Part shown: piece by piece, positions 20,896 to 31,650 of the stretch | Layout: each line of letters begins with the position of its first letter | Position numbering within the stretch: position 1 is the first letter of the stretch | Origin: Gari tellinella | Taxonomy: Eukaryota > Mollusca > Bivalvia > Cardiida > Psammobiidae | DNA: 64,000 nucleotides | NCBI GenBank assembly: GCA_922989275.2 | Contig: OV277870.1 | Location: 34,220,356 to 34,284,355 of the forward strand | Reading direction: 5' to 3' | The notes under the pieces: generated by a model | Told to the model about the DNA's origin: nothing | The model's database searches: none | Seen by the model: the letters and a program-made list of their open reading frames with translations, nothing else | Position numbers and translations under genes: made by a program

Positions 20896-22059
20896 TACTG
20901 AGCAAAAATGGAAACGTCCCACCCTATTACAGGGACATTTTCTTGAAAGTTATAAGGTTGATGGTAGTAAAACCTATACAGAAAATGAAGTTCATTCATT
21001 TTTAAATCCATATCAGTTGACCTCATATTGCTGAGAAAAAAACTTTTCGAGTGATGTAGTGAAGAAGTTGGTAGGGGTCAAAATAAAAAATCTGAATAAA
21101 TGTTTGTTTTTTAAAAAATGTTTAGTTGATTACTGAATTCTCATAAAAAGTCCCAAATTTTATTCAGTAAGATTAATATCGTGTACGGCCACCGTTTGCA
21201 CCAATATACGCTTCATTTCTATAGCGTAACGTAACGTTTAATGAGAACGTCAGACATTCACTCTTGCTGTGAGGTCTGTGTCAAATATTGAATGCTGAAT
21301 CTTAAATGTAATCAATTTGCGTAGTCTACCATCTGAATTATTAAGTATGAATCAAGATAAAAAGAACTTGGTACCAGCCAGTTTGCTTCAATTTCAAATG
21401 ACGTCGTGACGACAGATAATTTAGCCCACGGTGACGTGTCGTCCAAATTTGACCGGATTATGGGCGTCATGCTCTGATTGGTTTAGCGTTGGATTGCAAG
21501 CGATTACAAAGGTTTGTGATGACTCACCGTGTTCACCAGCCGTTCCGGTGGCTGGAAAATGACGTAGACGTTAGTGCGTTAACGTGCCATGGTGATCAGT
21601 TCTGACGGAGGAAAAACGGGATGAACAAGGCAAAAACGATTGTGAACAGTCCCAGTCTGATGGTACCGGGTCGCAAACCTCTGTTTGGTTTCTCTATAGC
21701 AGCCGAACCAGCGGGCGACGTCAATGGCCGTCATTGACTGATTTCTTTCAACTTCAGACGAGCGTGGCATGATGCAATAATTGAATTCATATGGGTTTTT
21801 TTCAATTTTTTTATTACCATGTGTCGTGTGTATTTTACGACGGTGACATAATTACTTTATTGAAACGCGTGTACCGTGCACGTGCAAATCATCATTCCGT
21901 TACGTTAGCGGTTTTTATCTGTGTTATTTTGTGAAAACTTTACACATGTGTAACTCCAACTGACCAGTATCCCATAAGTACATTAACTTGATGTATAACT
22001 TAAATAACGTCAGAGATATGTCCGTTCAAAATGTGGGACGTTTCTATTTTTGTTGAGTA
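20896..22059 (-). mobile_element. Tc1-like transposon, decayed (1164 bp)
   Basis: The 27-bp TIRs begin TACTGAGCAAAAATGGAAAC at the left and TACTCAACAAAAATAGAAAC (inverted) at the right, three mismatches in total. TA flanks both sides. The interior encodes only the start of a transposase on the minus strand. The host repeat's own uninterrupted copy (CATGTAGTATTAGTG at 22250-22264) shows the empty target site. Confidence 0.82.
21579..21770 (-). pseudogene. Tc1-like transposase N-terminal fragment
   Basis: 63 residues beginning MPRSSEVERNQSMTAIDVAR and WFGCYRETKQRFATRYHQTG. This is the first helix-turn-helix of Tc1-type transposases followed by the QTGT motif. The frame then drifts and stops. 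The DDE/D catalytic domain is not present, so it cannot make an active enzyme. It lies centrally inside the TIR element at 20896-22059. Confidence 0.7.
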
Positions 22060-22663
22060 TAGTATTAGTGCATTACAACACTTACCCCAAAACTTTAACC
22101 ATGAGAAATCAGGCGAAAAACCTAAGACCACAACAGGTAAAATTTTGACTAAATTTAAACTTTTTTTTTAAATTTAAACTATGCAACATCAATGTTCAAC
22201 TCACAGGGCACCTCCATTCCAAATATCAGCTTCCTAATACAAATATTTCATGTAGTATTAGTGCATTACAACACTTATCCCAAAACTTTAACCATGAGAA
22301 ATCAGGCGAAAAACTTAAGTCCACAAAAGGTAAAACTTTGACTAAATTTAAAAGAAAATTAAATTTAAACTATGCAAAATCAATGTTCAACCCACAGGGC
22401 ACTTCCATTCCAAATATCAGCTTCCTAATGCAAATATTTCATGAAGTATTAGTGCATTACAACACTTACCCCAAAACTTTAACCATGAAAAGCCGACGCC
22501 GGGGTGATTCCATAAGCACCCCCCCATTCTCCGAATAGGCGAGCTAAAAGGTCTGAGTAGCAACCAGTTTTGAACCTGATCAGATGACCCTATAACATGG
22601 GATTCGTTGGAATTGAGACTTTGTCTCTCTTTCACTCTTTTACAAAACAACAAATATACAAAC

Positions 22664-22743
22664 CTGATGTCCCCTTCATCATCCATGCCATAGTCTGGTG
22701 GCTCAAAAACCTCCGCAGCATTAACGCCCAAAATAACCGAGCT
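22664..22743 (-). CDS. DNAJC11: DNAJC11 exon 5
   Basis: Encodes about residues 130-156: SSVILGVNAAEVFEPPDYGM then DDEGDIR. It matches [20 protein letters not shown] of vertebrate DNAJC11: the VGV/LGVNA strand followed by an acidic linker. Acceptor TATTTCAG, donor GTTTGT (weak but in frame). Enters in phase 0, leaves in phase 2. Confidence 0.88.
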
Positions 22744-22891
22744 CTGAAATACAATTGATCATAATATTCTTAGTATTCTGAGTCATGTGAAAATATAATT
22801 ATCTTCTTACACAGCAATAAATTTGGATCTGATTGCAAACTATTAACTCTTTCAACACCATGGGCCTGTTTAAAATGAACTTATCATATTT

Positions 22892-22955
22892 ACAAACAGC
22901 GTAGACCAAGATCAAAGGGCTCCTATAGGAGCCCTCTGATCTGGGTCTACACTGA
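22892..22955. repeat. M3-type hairpin
   Basis: ACAAACAGCGTAGACCAAGA / CTGGGTCTACACTG around GGGCTCCTATAGGAGCCC. Decayed M3 left end (TTAACTCTTTCAACACCATG) at 22846. Confidence 0.65.
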
Positions 22956-23057
22956 TTACTAATTTAGAACAGTGTTTATTAAATTACCAAGACTTCCAAG
23001 TACATCTTCTATACACTAAAGACTCAGATAAGACAGAATAAACTTAAAAATCAATTT

Positions 23058-23252
23058 CAGGGCCCCAGATAAGGGGAGTACATGTATTTAAAAGTTTAAA
23101 ATCAATATGTCTGGATTAAACCAAAAGGTGTAACTACTCATTAGATTCAAGACAAGTCTACTGTATAGTGTGTCACATCATAGGGTATGGTGAAGACATA
23201 AAGTAGAAAGTGTTTGAAGACTAGAGTTAACTCCCCTGTATCTGGAGCCCTG
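23058..23252. repeat. M8 short TIR element
   Basis: Ends CAGGGCCCCAGATAAGGGGA and CTCCCCTGTATCTGGAGCCC then TG. Related to 40049-40246. It is followed by a diverged partial duplicate containing GTTACACCACAGGATTTGGT. Confidence 0.6.
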
Positions 23253-23901
23253 AGATGAGTAGTTACACCACAGGATTTGGTGCTGACATGAAGGAAAAAG
23301 AAATGATGGATTTGTTCAGTTCACTCCCTTTCATCTGTACCCCTATATTTAACCTTCACATCTCTATTTCACCCTGTGTTATGACTACTGATTTGTCTCC
23401 AATTCTAATGAGAAAATACACATTACCAGTTGACAGTGCCATACAGAGTGATGTATTCAGCTCGAGACGCTTTTGCCGGAAATAACCGATCTGATGAGCG
23501 CCTTGACGAGAGTATGATCGTTGTTTCTGGCAAAAACATCAAGAACTGAATGCAACACACTGTAGCAAAATCAACAGGTGATGTGTTTATTATATGCCTT
23601 GAATACAAATCAAAACCAACTAAATAGTTGTTTAAATCATTTTATAGCCAACATTTATTAGTTATTTGAAGCAGAACAAGAATTTTTGTATGCAACAAAG
23701 AACAATGCGGCACTCTTACATGTATCATGCTTAATCGAAAGCGACATCAGGTGGCTGTCACAGACTCTTGTATTTTATTGCGCAGATACAAGCAGAAGCA
23801 CTCGATATCATACGAAGGCATATAATGTGGTTTAGTATCAATTATAGGCATTAAGGTTTTCATATTTTGAGAAATGTTAGTTTGTGAAGCTGTGAACTTA
23901 C
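23253..23901. other. Intron sequence without a recognised feature
   Basis: After the M8 family tail, this part of DNAJC11 intron 4 shows no exon, TIR or tandem repeat on reading. Confidence 0.4.
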
Positions 23902-24003
23902 CCTAGGATTGGTTCTCTGTTGCAGCCGTCTTTCCTCTTGCTCTTGTTGAAATCTCTCATACTCTGCAATGATTTCTGCAGGTGTTTTTGTGCGAGAGAT
24001 AAC
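23902..24003 (-). CDS. DNAJC11: DNAJC11 exon 4
   Basis: Encodes residues 96-129: [20 protein letters not shown] then [14 protein letters not shown]. Nearly collinear with [30 protein letters not shown] of vertebrate DNAJC11, a helical segment after the J domain. Acceptor TATAACAG, donor GTAAGT, phase 0 at both ends, 34 whole codons. Confidence 0.95.
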
Positions 24004-24244
24004 CTGTTATAACAAGTAGTAAGTTAAGATAAAAATTTAAATTGACTTTTACCCTTTCCTCCACAGTCAATAGTACCAACCATGCATGTGAGTCTGTGAG
24101 AGTTGTCTGCCTTACTTTCATCTAGCTTTAAGCTATCAGTAGAAGTAAATAATTATGATACAATTACATGGATATAAATTCTCAAACTTCAAAATACTGA
24201 AACACAATGCCTATGGTAGTTTTCTGTCTTACTTTCATCTAGCT

Positions 24245-24490
24245 TTAACCCATTACCCCATAAATATGCCTTTTAACACCTCTAATTTATTCCTCCACAG
24301 AAGTAAATAATTACAATTTATACAGTGATATTTCTGTCATAAATATGTTCCATAACAAATATTTTCTATATTCTAGCAGATGAAAGCTTAAAGCAGGCTG
24401 AAAGTAAAGCAGAATGTGCTTTACCTTCAACCTGCTTTAAGTGATCACCTGTTTTCAAAACTAGAAACAGGCTATGGGGTAATGGGTTTA
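24245..24490. repeat. M1 foldback MITE copy
   Basis: TTAACCCATTACCCCATAAA to CTATGGGGTAATGGGTTT. The hairpin is shortened: the tip is lost between AAAGCAGAATGTGC and TTTACCTTCAACC. Confidence 0.8.
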
Positions 24491-24681
24491 GCTATCAATA
24501 GAAGTTAATAATGACATACAATAACATGGATATAAATTCTCAAACTTCAAAATATTGAAACCTTGTCTATTATGTCTAATGAACACTGCTACACAGTTTC
24601 CATCAGAATTTCATTGAGTGGAAAATGTCAAAATGTTCTGAAATCAGTATCAATACTGAAAATGTTCACTCTGATTTTTTC

Positions 24682-24951
24682 AGGGCTGCCAAAAGTTTAT
24701 CATGAAAAATCCTAAGATTTCCAAATTATCTGTTTTTCAAGCATGATTACTTAAAGCAGGTTGAAAATAAAGCAGAATGCGCCATAAGGCACATTCTGCT
24801 TTACTTTCAACCTGCTTTAAGCTACCATCTGCTAGGATATAGAAATTTTTCTGATAGTTTATTGTCATAACTATATAAAATGGAATTATTTTCTTCAGTG
24901 GAGGAATAAACTAAAGGCGTAAAAAGATATATTTATGGGGTAATGGGTTAA
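24682..24951. repeat. M1 copy lacking its left end, beside a CAGGGCTGCCA element end
   Basis: 24682-24735 matches the end of the 28070-29712 element (CAGGGCTGCCAAAAG..GAAAAATCCTAAGATTTCC). From about 24745 the M1 hairpin (CTTAAAGCAGGTTGAAAATA / ACTTTCAACCTGCTTTAAG) runs to TATGGGGTAATGGGTTAA. Confidence 0.65.
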
Positions 24952-25063
24952 GGTATTTTGCTTGTTAAAGCCAGATGAAATTAAAGCAGAACACTCTTAA
25001 GGGAGATTTCTGCTTCCCTGTTCACCTTACCGTAACCTGTTACTCATCATCATCATCATCATC

Positions 25064-25235
25064 AATGGTTACTCCATAGATATACATTTTTAAACATTTC
25101 ATTTATTCCTCCACTAAAGAAAATAATTTCAATCTACAACAGTCATGAAATTTATATCATAAAAAATATGTTCTACATTCTAGAAGATGGCACATTCTAC
25201 TTTACTTTCAACCTGCTCTATGTGATCACCTATAT
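25064..25235. repeat. M1 MITE remnant
   Basis: GGTTACTCCATAGATATACA, ATTTATTCCTCCACTAAAG and CATTCTACTTTACTTTCAAC remain. Preceded by a (CAT)n run at about 25045-25063. Confidence 0.5.
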
Positions 25236-25314
25236 CCAATAACAGTAACAGTACATGGCCTTGCATAATTCCTGGAAGGTGCTTCCAGAAGTAGTTACCA
25301 GTATATGTGTTAAT

Positions 25315-25500
25315 TCAACCCATTACTCCATAAATATGCCTGGTTAGGCTTTTAATTTATTCCTCCACTGAAGAACATAGTTCCTCTATATAAAATCATG
25401 AATATGTACCATAAGACATTTTGATCCTAGCAAATTATAGCTTAAAGTAGATTGAAAGTAAAGCAGAGGCACATTCTGCTTTATGTTCAACCTGTTTTAA
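25315..25500. repeat. M1 MITE copy, truncated
   Basis: TCAACCCATTACTCCATAAA at the left, shortened hairpin GTAAAGCAGAGGCACATTCT, merging at TTAA into the next copy. Confidence 0.65.
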
Positions 25501-25736
25501 CCCATTACCCCATAGCCTGTTTCTAGTTTTGAAGATAGGTGACCACTTAAAGCAGGTTGAAAGAAAACCAGAATGTGCCCTTGAGGCGCATTCTGCTTTA
25601 CTTTCAACCTGCTTTAAACTATCATCTGCTAGAATGTAGAAAATATTTCCTATGATACATATTTATGACTGTATAGATTGGAGCTATATATTCAGGGGAT
25701 GAATAAAATAGAGGCGTATTTATGGGGTAATGGTAA
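25497..25736. repeat. M1 foldback MITE copy
   Basis: TTAACCCATTACCCCATAGC to TATTTATGGGGTAATGG. Arms CTTAAAGCAGGTTGAAAG / CTTTCAACCTGCTTTAA meet at GTGCCCTTGAGGCGC. Only 72 bases from exon 3 of DNAJC11. Confidence 0.8.
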
Positions 25737-25807
25737 GTGGTCTCCTGTCTTCAAAACTAGAACAGAATAAGAGGTAATGTGTTTACTGACACAGGATTCA
25801 AAATTAC

Positions 25808-25881
25808 CTCCATTCCATATGTATCCAAACCTTTTTCTCCATATAGATTGTACACAACTCTTTTGTGTTCATCTGCCAAAA
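25808..25881 (-). CDS. DNAJC11: DNAJC11 exon 3
   Basis: Encodes about residues 71-95: LADEHKRVVYNLYGEKGLDT then YGME. Matches [20 protein letters not shown] of vertebrate DNAJC11. This is helix IV of the J domain with the IYDxYG motif, here VYNLYG. Acceptor TTCTTTCAG, donor GTAATT. Enters in phase 1, leaves in phase 0. Confidence 0.95.
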
Positions 25882-26199
25882 CTGAAAGAAATGGATATAC
25901 ATGTAAATAAATTAAATCTAACAAGTAGTAACAGCTAACCCATTCTCCTGCTATAAGCTTATTATATGTTATATTGATGTGTTAACTGTTGTGTGTAAGA
26001 ATCTAATTGAAAAACAAGAACTGTGTCACAGTAAGTGACAAATGCCCCGAGGTGTTTTGCCACAGAAATGTATTCAGTTGACTGTAAAATACAGCATTCT
26101 GCCAAGTAATAAGGTTGTAGCTTGAAAACTCCTTGCACACTCATGCCCATTGTGAAGTCTGTATCACACATAGGAAGTTCTGGCCAAATTTGAAATCAG

Positions 26200-26401
26200 C
26201 TCATGTGACCTCTAAATGACATTGACCTTTGCCAGGCATAACCCAAGTTGTACTGAGCTCTAGAACTTGTTGAGGTGAGTACACATACCAAATATGAAGT
26301 CTCTATCTTATCTAGTTATAAAGTAATAGTCAAGGTTAAAGTTGTGGACAGACAGACAGACCAAAAACAATATGCCCTGACAAAGTCGTGTGTGGGCATA
26401 A
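26200..26401 (+). repeat. H8 Helitron-like 3' end
   Basis: AAGGTTAAAGTTGTGGACAG with a GACAGACAGACC tract, then ATGCCCTGACAAAGTCGTGT and GTGGGCATAAAA, an imperfect ATGCCC / GGGCAT hairpin. 5' end not identified. Confidence 0.5.
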
Positions 26402-26431
26402 AAGTACAATCAAGCATCCTTGTTGTCTGCA

Positions 26432-26540
26432 TTAACCCTTCCCCTGCTATTTGTGTGTATTTGCACTTTTTGAAAACAGTGTAAACCCAGATCAGACAGT
26501 TCTTGAGAAGCTGTCTGATAAGGGTATTATACTAGTTATG
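26432..26540. repeat. Hairpin module with decayed MITE end
   Basis: TTAACCCTTCCCCTGCTATT then GAAAACAGTGTAAACCCAGA / CAGACAG..CTGTCTGATAAGG. The outer arm on the right is lost. Confidence 0.5.
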
Positions 26541-27353
26541 TATGACCTCTCTGTCACAAGTTTTTTGCACTCTTTCCTGAAAGAAAGTTTTTCCTTAATT
26601 CATTAGCCAATGTTATAGTTCAGACGACAGATGTTCATAGTATTTCCAAAAGGATCTTTTGCTTCTTTGGCAAGTGACTATTTCACAAGTGCATAAATTC
26701 ACAGTTCCAGATAATGTGGTATTTTATACTGACAGCATTATATCGCCACTGTAGAATGTCACAGTATAGAGACCATGGAGTCTTAGGGCATGGTACACCA
26801 AAACGGCTCTCCTATATAACTTATATAAAATGCGTCATTTCCAAGGTCCAAAAAATACAATTTTTATTCCAACCACAGGTGCTACCCTATATTTCCCACA
26901 AAGATACACCCTTGCACAAGTGAAAAATGCAGAGAAAACAGGGGGTCATGTGGCATATAAGAAAAATCTCTTGGCTTCAGTGACATGACTGGTGTTTTGC
27001 TACATTTTGAAATAGGCACCGGCTAAAACAGGGACATGTCACTTCAGCTCACATAATTTCTCCAAAAACCCATCTATTATGATAGAAAGTCTTTGTATCT
27101 ATTCTCTAGCACCCATGTATTAAATAAAAAGCTCAAAATAGTAAATATTTCTTGACAAAAAGCTATTCTGAGGCAAAAAGTTTGGCACTATTTCTTTGCC
27201 GGACTTCTTTCGACTACACCATGAAGCACTTCCGGTCTATTTGGTGGCCCTATACCTCATAGAGGAGATATTGATAATGTTCTACATGTTCAGATTTACT
27301 CAATCTGATCTTGTGCTCATTTTGTACAGTTTCAACAGTTTTCATTGCATGTA
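26541..27353. other. Intron sequence without a recognised feature
   Basis: Intron 2 of DNAJC11. No exon or element boundary recognised on reading. Confidence 0.4.
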
Positions 27354-27680
27354 AAACAAGAGGGATTGCTTTGTCTGTAAGACAAATATGATGCCCCATC
27401 AGACTTCAGCAAATATTTGACCAAGTTCCAACTGACTGTAATTTTGTGAAAAAATTATAGCAGATCAAATTCCTGTTCACATGCACATCTATGGTATATG
27501 TGCAAACATTCTGCCAAGTAATAAGGCTCAGCCTGTAGCGTGAAAAACTGTAGGAGTTAGCCACACAAACTACCAGTATGTACTGTATGTAGGATGGACG
27601 GATGAACAAACAAACAGATGGACAGACAGTCCTGGTAAAATAGTATGCCCCCTGACTGATCGTCACGGGGGCAAAATAAA
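27354..27680 (+). mobile_element. H8 Helitron-like element
   Basis: Left ACAAGAGGGATTGCTTTGTC..GATGCCCC; right GATGGACGGATGAACAAAC and ATGGACAGACAG tract, then TATGCCCCCTGACTGATCGT with CACGGGGGCAAAATAAA. Short single core, no coding capacity. Confidence 0.55.
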
Positions 27681-27699
27681 TCAAAATATCCATTAAAAC

Positions 27700-27868
27700 T
27701 TAACCATTTATCCATAAATATGCCTTTCTACACCACTAATTTATTCATCCACTGATGAAAATATTTCCAACTCATAAAGCCATGATATACTACATAAGAT
27801 ATATACAACATCCAAGCTGTGGTCACCTTTTTTCTAAACTAGAAACAGGTTATGGGGTAATGTGTTAA
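27700..27868. repeat. M1 MITE inserted in the DNAJC11 intron 2 donor site
   Basis: TTAACCATTTATCCATAAAT to TTATGGGGTAATGTGTTAA. The hairpin is internally deleted. Its terminal TTAA (27865-27868) forms donor positions +4 to +7 of DNAJC11 intron 2 on the minus strand. Confidence 0.78.
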
Positions 27869-27871
27869 TAC

Positions 27872-28001
27872 CTTCATGGGCATTTTTCAGTTTACTGAAG
27901 AGCAGCTCGGCTGTTTTCTTCTTGACAGGATCCTGGTGTCGGTCTGGGTGGTATATCTTGCTAAGCTGTTTGTATGCCCTGTTGATTTCATCTCCTGAAG
28001 C
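27872..28001 (-). CDS. DNAJC11: DNAJC11 exon 2 (J-domain HPD exon)
   Basis: Encodes residues 28-71: ASGDEINRAYKQLSKIYHPD then RHQDPVKKKTAELLFSKLKN and AHE. It contains the HPD tripeptide (about H45-D47) needed to stimulate Hsp70 ATPase, flanked by helix II (EINRAYKQL) and helix III (AELLFSKLKNAHE). It matches [20 protein letters not shown] of vertebrate DNAJC11. Acceptor ACATTAAAG, donor GTATTA. Enters in phase 0, leaves in phase 1. Confidence 0.96.
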
Positions 28002-28119
28002 CTTTAATGTACAGATTGAATACATATTTATTAAAAAAAAACAACTTAAATCTTGTGCACGATTTACCACAGGGCTGCCATTTCTCCGGATTTTTCATAA
28101 ATCTCCGGATTTTTTCCCA

Positions 28120-28205
28120 GTACATGGTAGCTTAAAGCAGGCTGAAAGTAAAGCAGAATGCGCCCTAAGGCGCATTCTGCTTTACTTACAGTCTGCTTTA
28201 AGTAG
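28120..28205. repeat. M1 hairpin core without termini
   Basis: GTAGCTTAAAGCAGGCTGAA / CAGTCTGCTTTAAG with tip GCGCCCTAAGGCGC. The TTAACCCATTACCCC ends are absent here, so the hairpin stands alone inside another TIR element. Confidence 0.7.
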
Positions 28206-28225
28206 TCGCATGTCAACAAAACAAG

Positions 28226-29618
28226 ACAAGAGGGCCTGAAGGCCCTGATATCGCTCACCATTTGTAATGAAGCCTGATAGCTTTACCTTTGAATTTCACC
28301 CGTTTTATTCTAAATCCATTCAAGTTTTGTCGACCTACTGTAGTATAGTAGAGTACATCAAAGGCAGATAACTAGAGCCTAAACAATACTGAAATTAAGC
28401 CTTTTTCTAGCATTTCAAAGTATATCAAGGGCAGGTAACTATTGCCACAACGATTACATTTCAACAATAATTGCACTCCTTCCAGAACGTATAGCTACAT
28501 CCTTTGTGTACAAGTATAATCAAAATCAATTGAAAACTGTAGTTGCAAGAGTGTAAACGCTGTAAAATATGGCATTTTCAGCAATTCAAAGGTAGATATC
28601 TCTTGATCAATTTGTCCGATTCCAACCATAATCACCCATTTTCGAACTCTTATGGTCATATACAATATGGGCAAGTTTGAGAGAGCTTGGATAAATATTA
28701 TGGCCTCTAGAGCGTAAACACTGTTAAATATATCATTTTCAGCAATTCAAAGGTAGATAACTCTTGAAGTATTGATCCGATTACAACCATAATTGAACCC
28801 ATTCGAAGTCTTATGGTAATATGCAATCTGAGTAAGTTTGAGAAAGATTGGATAAAATGTGTGGCCTCTAGAGTGTAAACATCGTTAAATATGGCATTTT
28901 CAGCAATTCAAAGGTAGATAACTCTCGACCTATGAGTCTGATTTCAACGATAATCAAACTCATCTAAACTCTTATAGTAATATTCAATCTGAGCAAGTTT
29001 AAGAAAGATTTGATAAAAATTGTGATCTCCAGAGTGTAAACACCTTTAAAAGAGGCATTTTCAGCAATTCAAAGGTAGATTTCTCTTGATTTATTTGTCC
29101 AATTTCGACCAAAATCAAACTCAGCCGAACTCTTATGGTCATATACAATGTGGGCAAGTTTTAGAAAGATTGGATAAATACTGTGGCCTCTAGAGTGTAA
29201 ACACCGTTAAATATGGCATTTTCAGCAATTAAAAGGTAGATAACTCTTGATCTATTTGTCAGATTTCAACCAAAATCGAACTCTTCCGAACTCTTATGGT
29301 CATATACAATCTGGGCAGGTTTTAGAAAGATTGGATAAATACTGTGGCCTCTAGAGTGTAAACACTGTTAAATATGGCATTTTCAGCAGTTCAAAGGTCG
29401 ATAAGTCATGACCTATTTGTCCGATTTCAACCATAATACAACTCATCCGAACTCTTATGGCAATATACCATCTGAGCAAGTTTGAGAAAGATTGGATAAA
29501 TATTGTGGCCTCTAGAGTGTAAACACTAAAATTATTGACGACGAACGACGAACGCCAGACGCCGGACATTCAAGGATTGCAAAAGCTCACCCTGAGCTAG
29601 CTCAGGTGAGCTAAAAAG
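28226..29618 (+). mobile_element. H2 Helitron-like element with exact 161-bp tandem core
   Basis: Left ACAAGAGGGCCTGAAGGCCC then ATATCGCTCACC; right GACGACGAACGACGAACGCC tract, then GAGCTAGCTCAGGTGAGCTA and AAAA. The core GGCATTTTCAGCAATTCAAA recurs at 28571, 28732, 28893, 29054, 29215 and 29376: every spacing is 161. Units carry substitutions but no net indels. Confidence 0.75.
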
Positions 29619-29712
29619 ACTATGGGGTAAAGGTACGATTCGTAAACCCTCACTTGAAAAATCCAAATTTGGAAATCTTAGGATTTTTCATGTCAACTTA
29701 TGGCAGCCCTGT

Positions 29713-30579
29713 TACCATGAGACAGTGACTCACAATAGGTGTTTATAAAGCCCTTAACACTGTGGCTGTACTCTTGACCTTTGGCTTTGCTGTGAATGCA
29801 ACGCCATGTTTTCCAATAAATTTTGTATCTATGATTCATAATCCAGGTACCGGTAACAAAGGTGTTTGTATACAACTGATTCAAATCTATACCGTATGTG
29901 AAAGGTCAATTTACAGACATATTCTACACATAATAAACATTTAGAGATCGAGAAATGTGTTCATCGAAATTATTTTACCAAGCAACTTTTAAAAAAATAT
30001 GATATTCTCTTCTCCTGTATCTTTAGGACCCTTGGAGAAGTAACAGCAATACAGATAATTAATTTAAATGCATTTTGGAGCTACATTGAAGGAATAAGAC
30101 AAAATATAGTTTTTTTACTGAAAATAACACTTATGATCTCAACATGGGGGTAACAAAAACCCTTGTACACAATCAGATCAAATCTTTATCTCTCATGAAA
30201 GGTCAAGTCCCTGTCCTTCTAGAAAGACCCTGTGTTTCGAAATTCTATCATTTCACGTTTATCATGTTAATTTTTTACATGTTTTAGTTTCAGCTCAACC
30301 AGGGTCTTTCACAAAATGTCATTTTCCAATGGCATGTTATGCCGCAATATCGAGGCAGGACTTCAGACATGTTTTTCTCTTCATTTGAACACTGTCTGCA
30401 AATATTTTGTAATGTGGTGATCAATTTATGCCTTTATATTCAGTTTTTTTGGCAAAAAATAAAATGACAACTACCTTAGCGTCTTATTCCATCATTTAAA
30501 TCCAGACACTACACATTTTTCTGTGACTAACAGCCATTGTAATTGTTGTGTTTTTAGAACAAAGGTCATGTATAAAACA
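29713..30579. other. Intron sequence without a recognised feature
   Basis: DNAJC11 intron 1. AT-rich; contains weakly repeated phrases (CTCATGAAAGGTCAAG). No exon recognised. Confidence 0.4.
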
Positions 30580-31057
30580 ACAAGAGGGCCATGGCCCTAA
30601 ATTCGCTCACCTGAGGACATTGAAGTTTGTACCTACTTGACTGGGCAAGACAACATTTTAATATAGCTATAAATGGAGTTATCTTCCGGACAAGAAAACA
30701 TGACAAAAGTGAATTTTGTTGCCAAGCTTATGACCCTTATCCATGACACATCCTCTTATCAAGCTATTTCCATTTCCGGTAAATGATAATTATTTCACTA
30801 GCGTCAGCAGAACTGGAGTTATTTTCCTGACAATAAAATATGACAAAGGGGAAAAACAAAATATTGCTGCCCTTGTGCATGGCATTTTCTCTCATCAGTT
30901 TCTTTCCATACATAAAATTTCATTACAATAGCATCAGCAGAACTGGAGTTGTCTTCTTGACAAGAAAATATCACAAAGGGAAATAACTCAAAAAACAATG
31001 ATGTCAGATTTATGGCCTTTGCAAATGGCACTTCCTCTCATTAGGCTCTTTCCAAAT
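30580..31057 (+). mobile_element. Helitron-like element, 3' end missing
   Basis: ACAAGAGGGCCATGGCCCTA then TTCGCTCACCTGAGGAC at the left. Diverged units with TCAGCAGAACTGGAGTT and TGACAAGAAAATA recur about every 130-140 bases. Cut off by the M1 copy at 31058. Confidence 0.5.
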
Positions 31058-31310
31058 ATTACCCATTACCCCATAGCCTGTTTCTAGTTTTGAAAATAGG
31101 TGGCCACCTACAGCAGGTTGAAAGTAAAGCAGAATGGGTCTTAATGCACACTTTGCTTTTCTTTCAAACTGCTTTAAGCTACCATCTACTAGGATATAGA
31201 AACTTATTTCGCATCTTACATTTTCATGACTGTTTAAAGGGGAATTATTTTCTTAAGTGGAGGAATAAATCGAAGGCCTAAAAATGCACATTTATGAAGT
31301 AATGGGTTAA
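31058..31310. repeat. M1 foldback MITE copy
   Basis: TTACCCATTACCCCATAGCC to CATTTATGAAGTAATGGGTT then AA. Arms AGCAGGTTGAAAGTAAAGCA / CTTTCAAACTGCTTTAAG. Confidence 0.75.
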
Positions 31311-31650
31311 CAAACGTCAGTATTTATGGAAGAAGGGTTGAATCCTGTACAAGAAAAAATGACAAGACATACAGATAACTGTGACAAAACAAATATTAAA
31401 CATATGTATAAATATGGCATAAGACATAATTACATAACTGTCAGTGGATCACTTCCAGATCCTGTTTCTCTAAGTATGAAGCAGACTGAACCATTTCTAA
31501 ACTTTAGCAGACAACATGTTGTTCTGTTGGCCTGATCACTGAGGTCAAATATTATGTAAATAGTTTGGGACTATGGTAGCATTAGCAGCTACTGGGGGCT
31601 TACCCTTACCAGACTGAAATGATGTCTGCTAAATACCTACTGTATGTGAA

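Larger units (their letters stand above)
20549..22555. mobile_element. Composite of H4 (minus) and H5-like (plus) elements, split by a Tc1-like insertion
   Basis: The left end is an inverted H4 3' end: ATGCTCCCCTTTAGGAGGAG then GTCGCCGCTTTGTCCGTCCG. From about 20716 the CTTACCCCAAAACTTTAACC / CAGGGCACCTCCATTCC core units repeat (about 187 bp; 22085, 22275, 22465) and end CGAATAGGCGAGCTAAAAG. The core is interrupted at 20896-22059. Confidence 0.55.
28070..29712. mobile_element. CAGGGCTGCCAT TIR element containing nested repeats
   Basis: Left end ACAGGGCTGCCATTTCTCCG; right end CTTATGGCAGCCCTGT, with GGATTTTTCAT related sequence inside both ends. M1 hairpin and H2 elements lie inside. A third end of this family is at 24682. 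Confidence 0.55.

Noticed and set aside
27862..28239. 125-residue plus-strand frame
   Set aside because: Antisense shadow of DNAJC11 exon 2 plus M1 hairpin.
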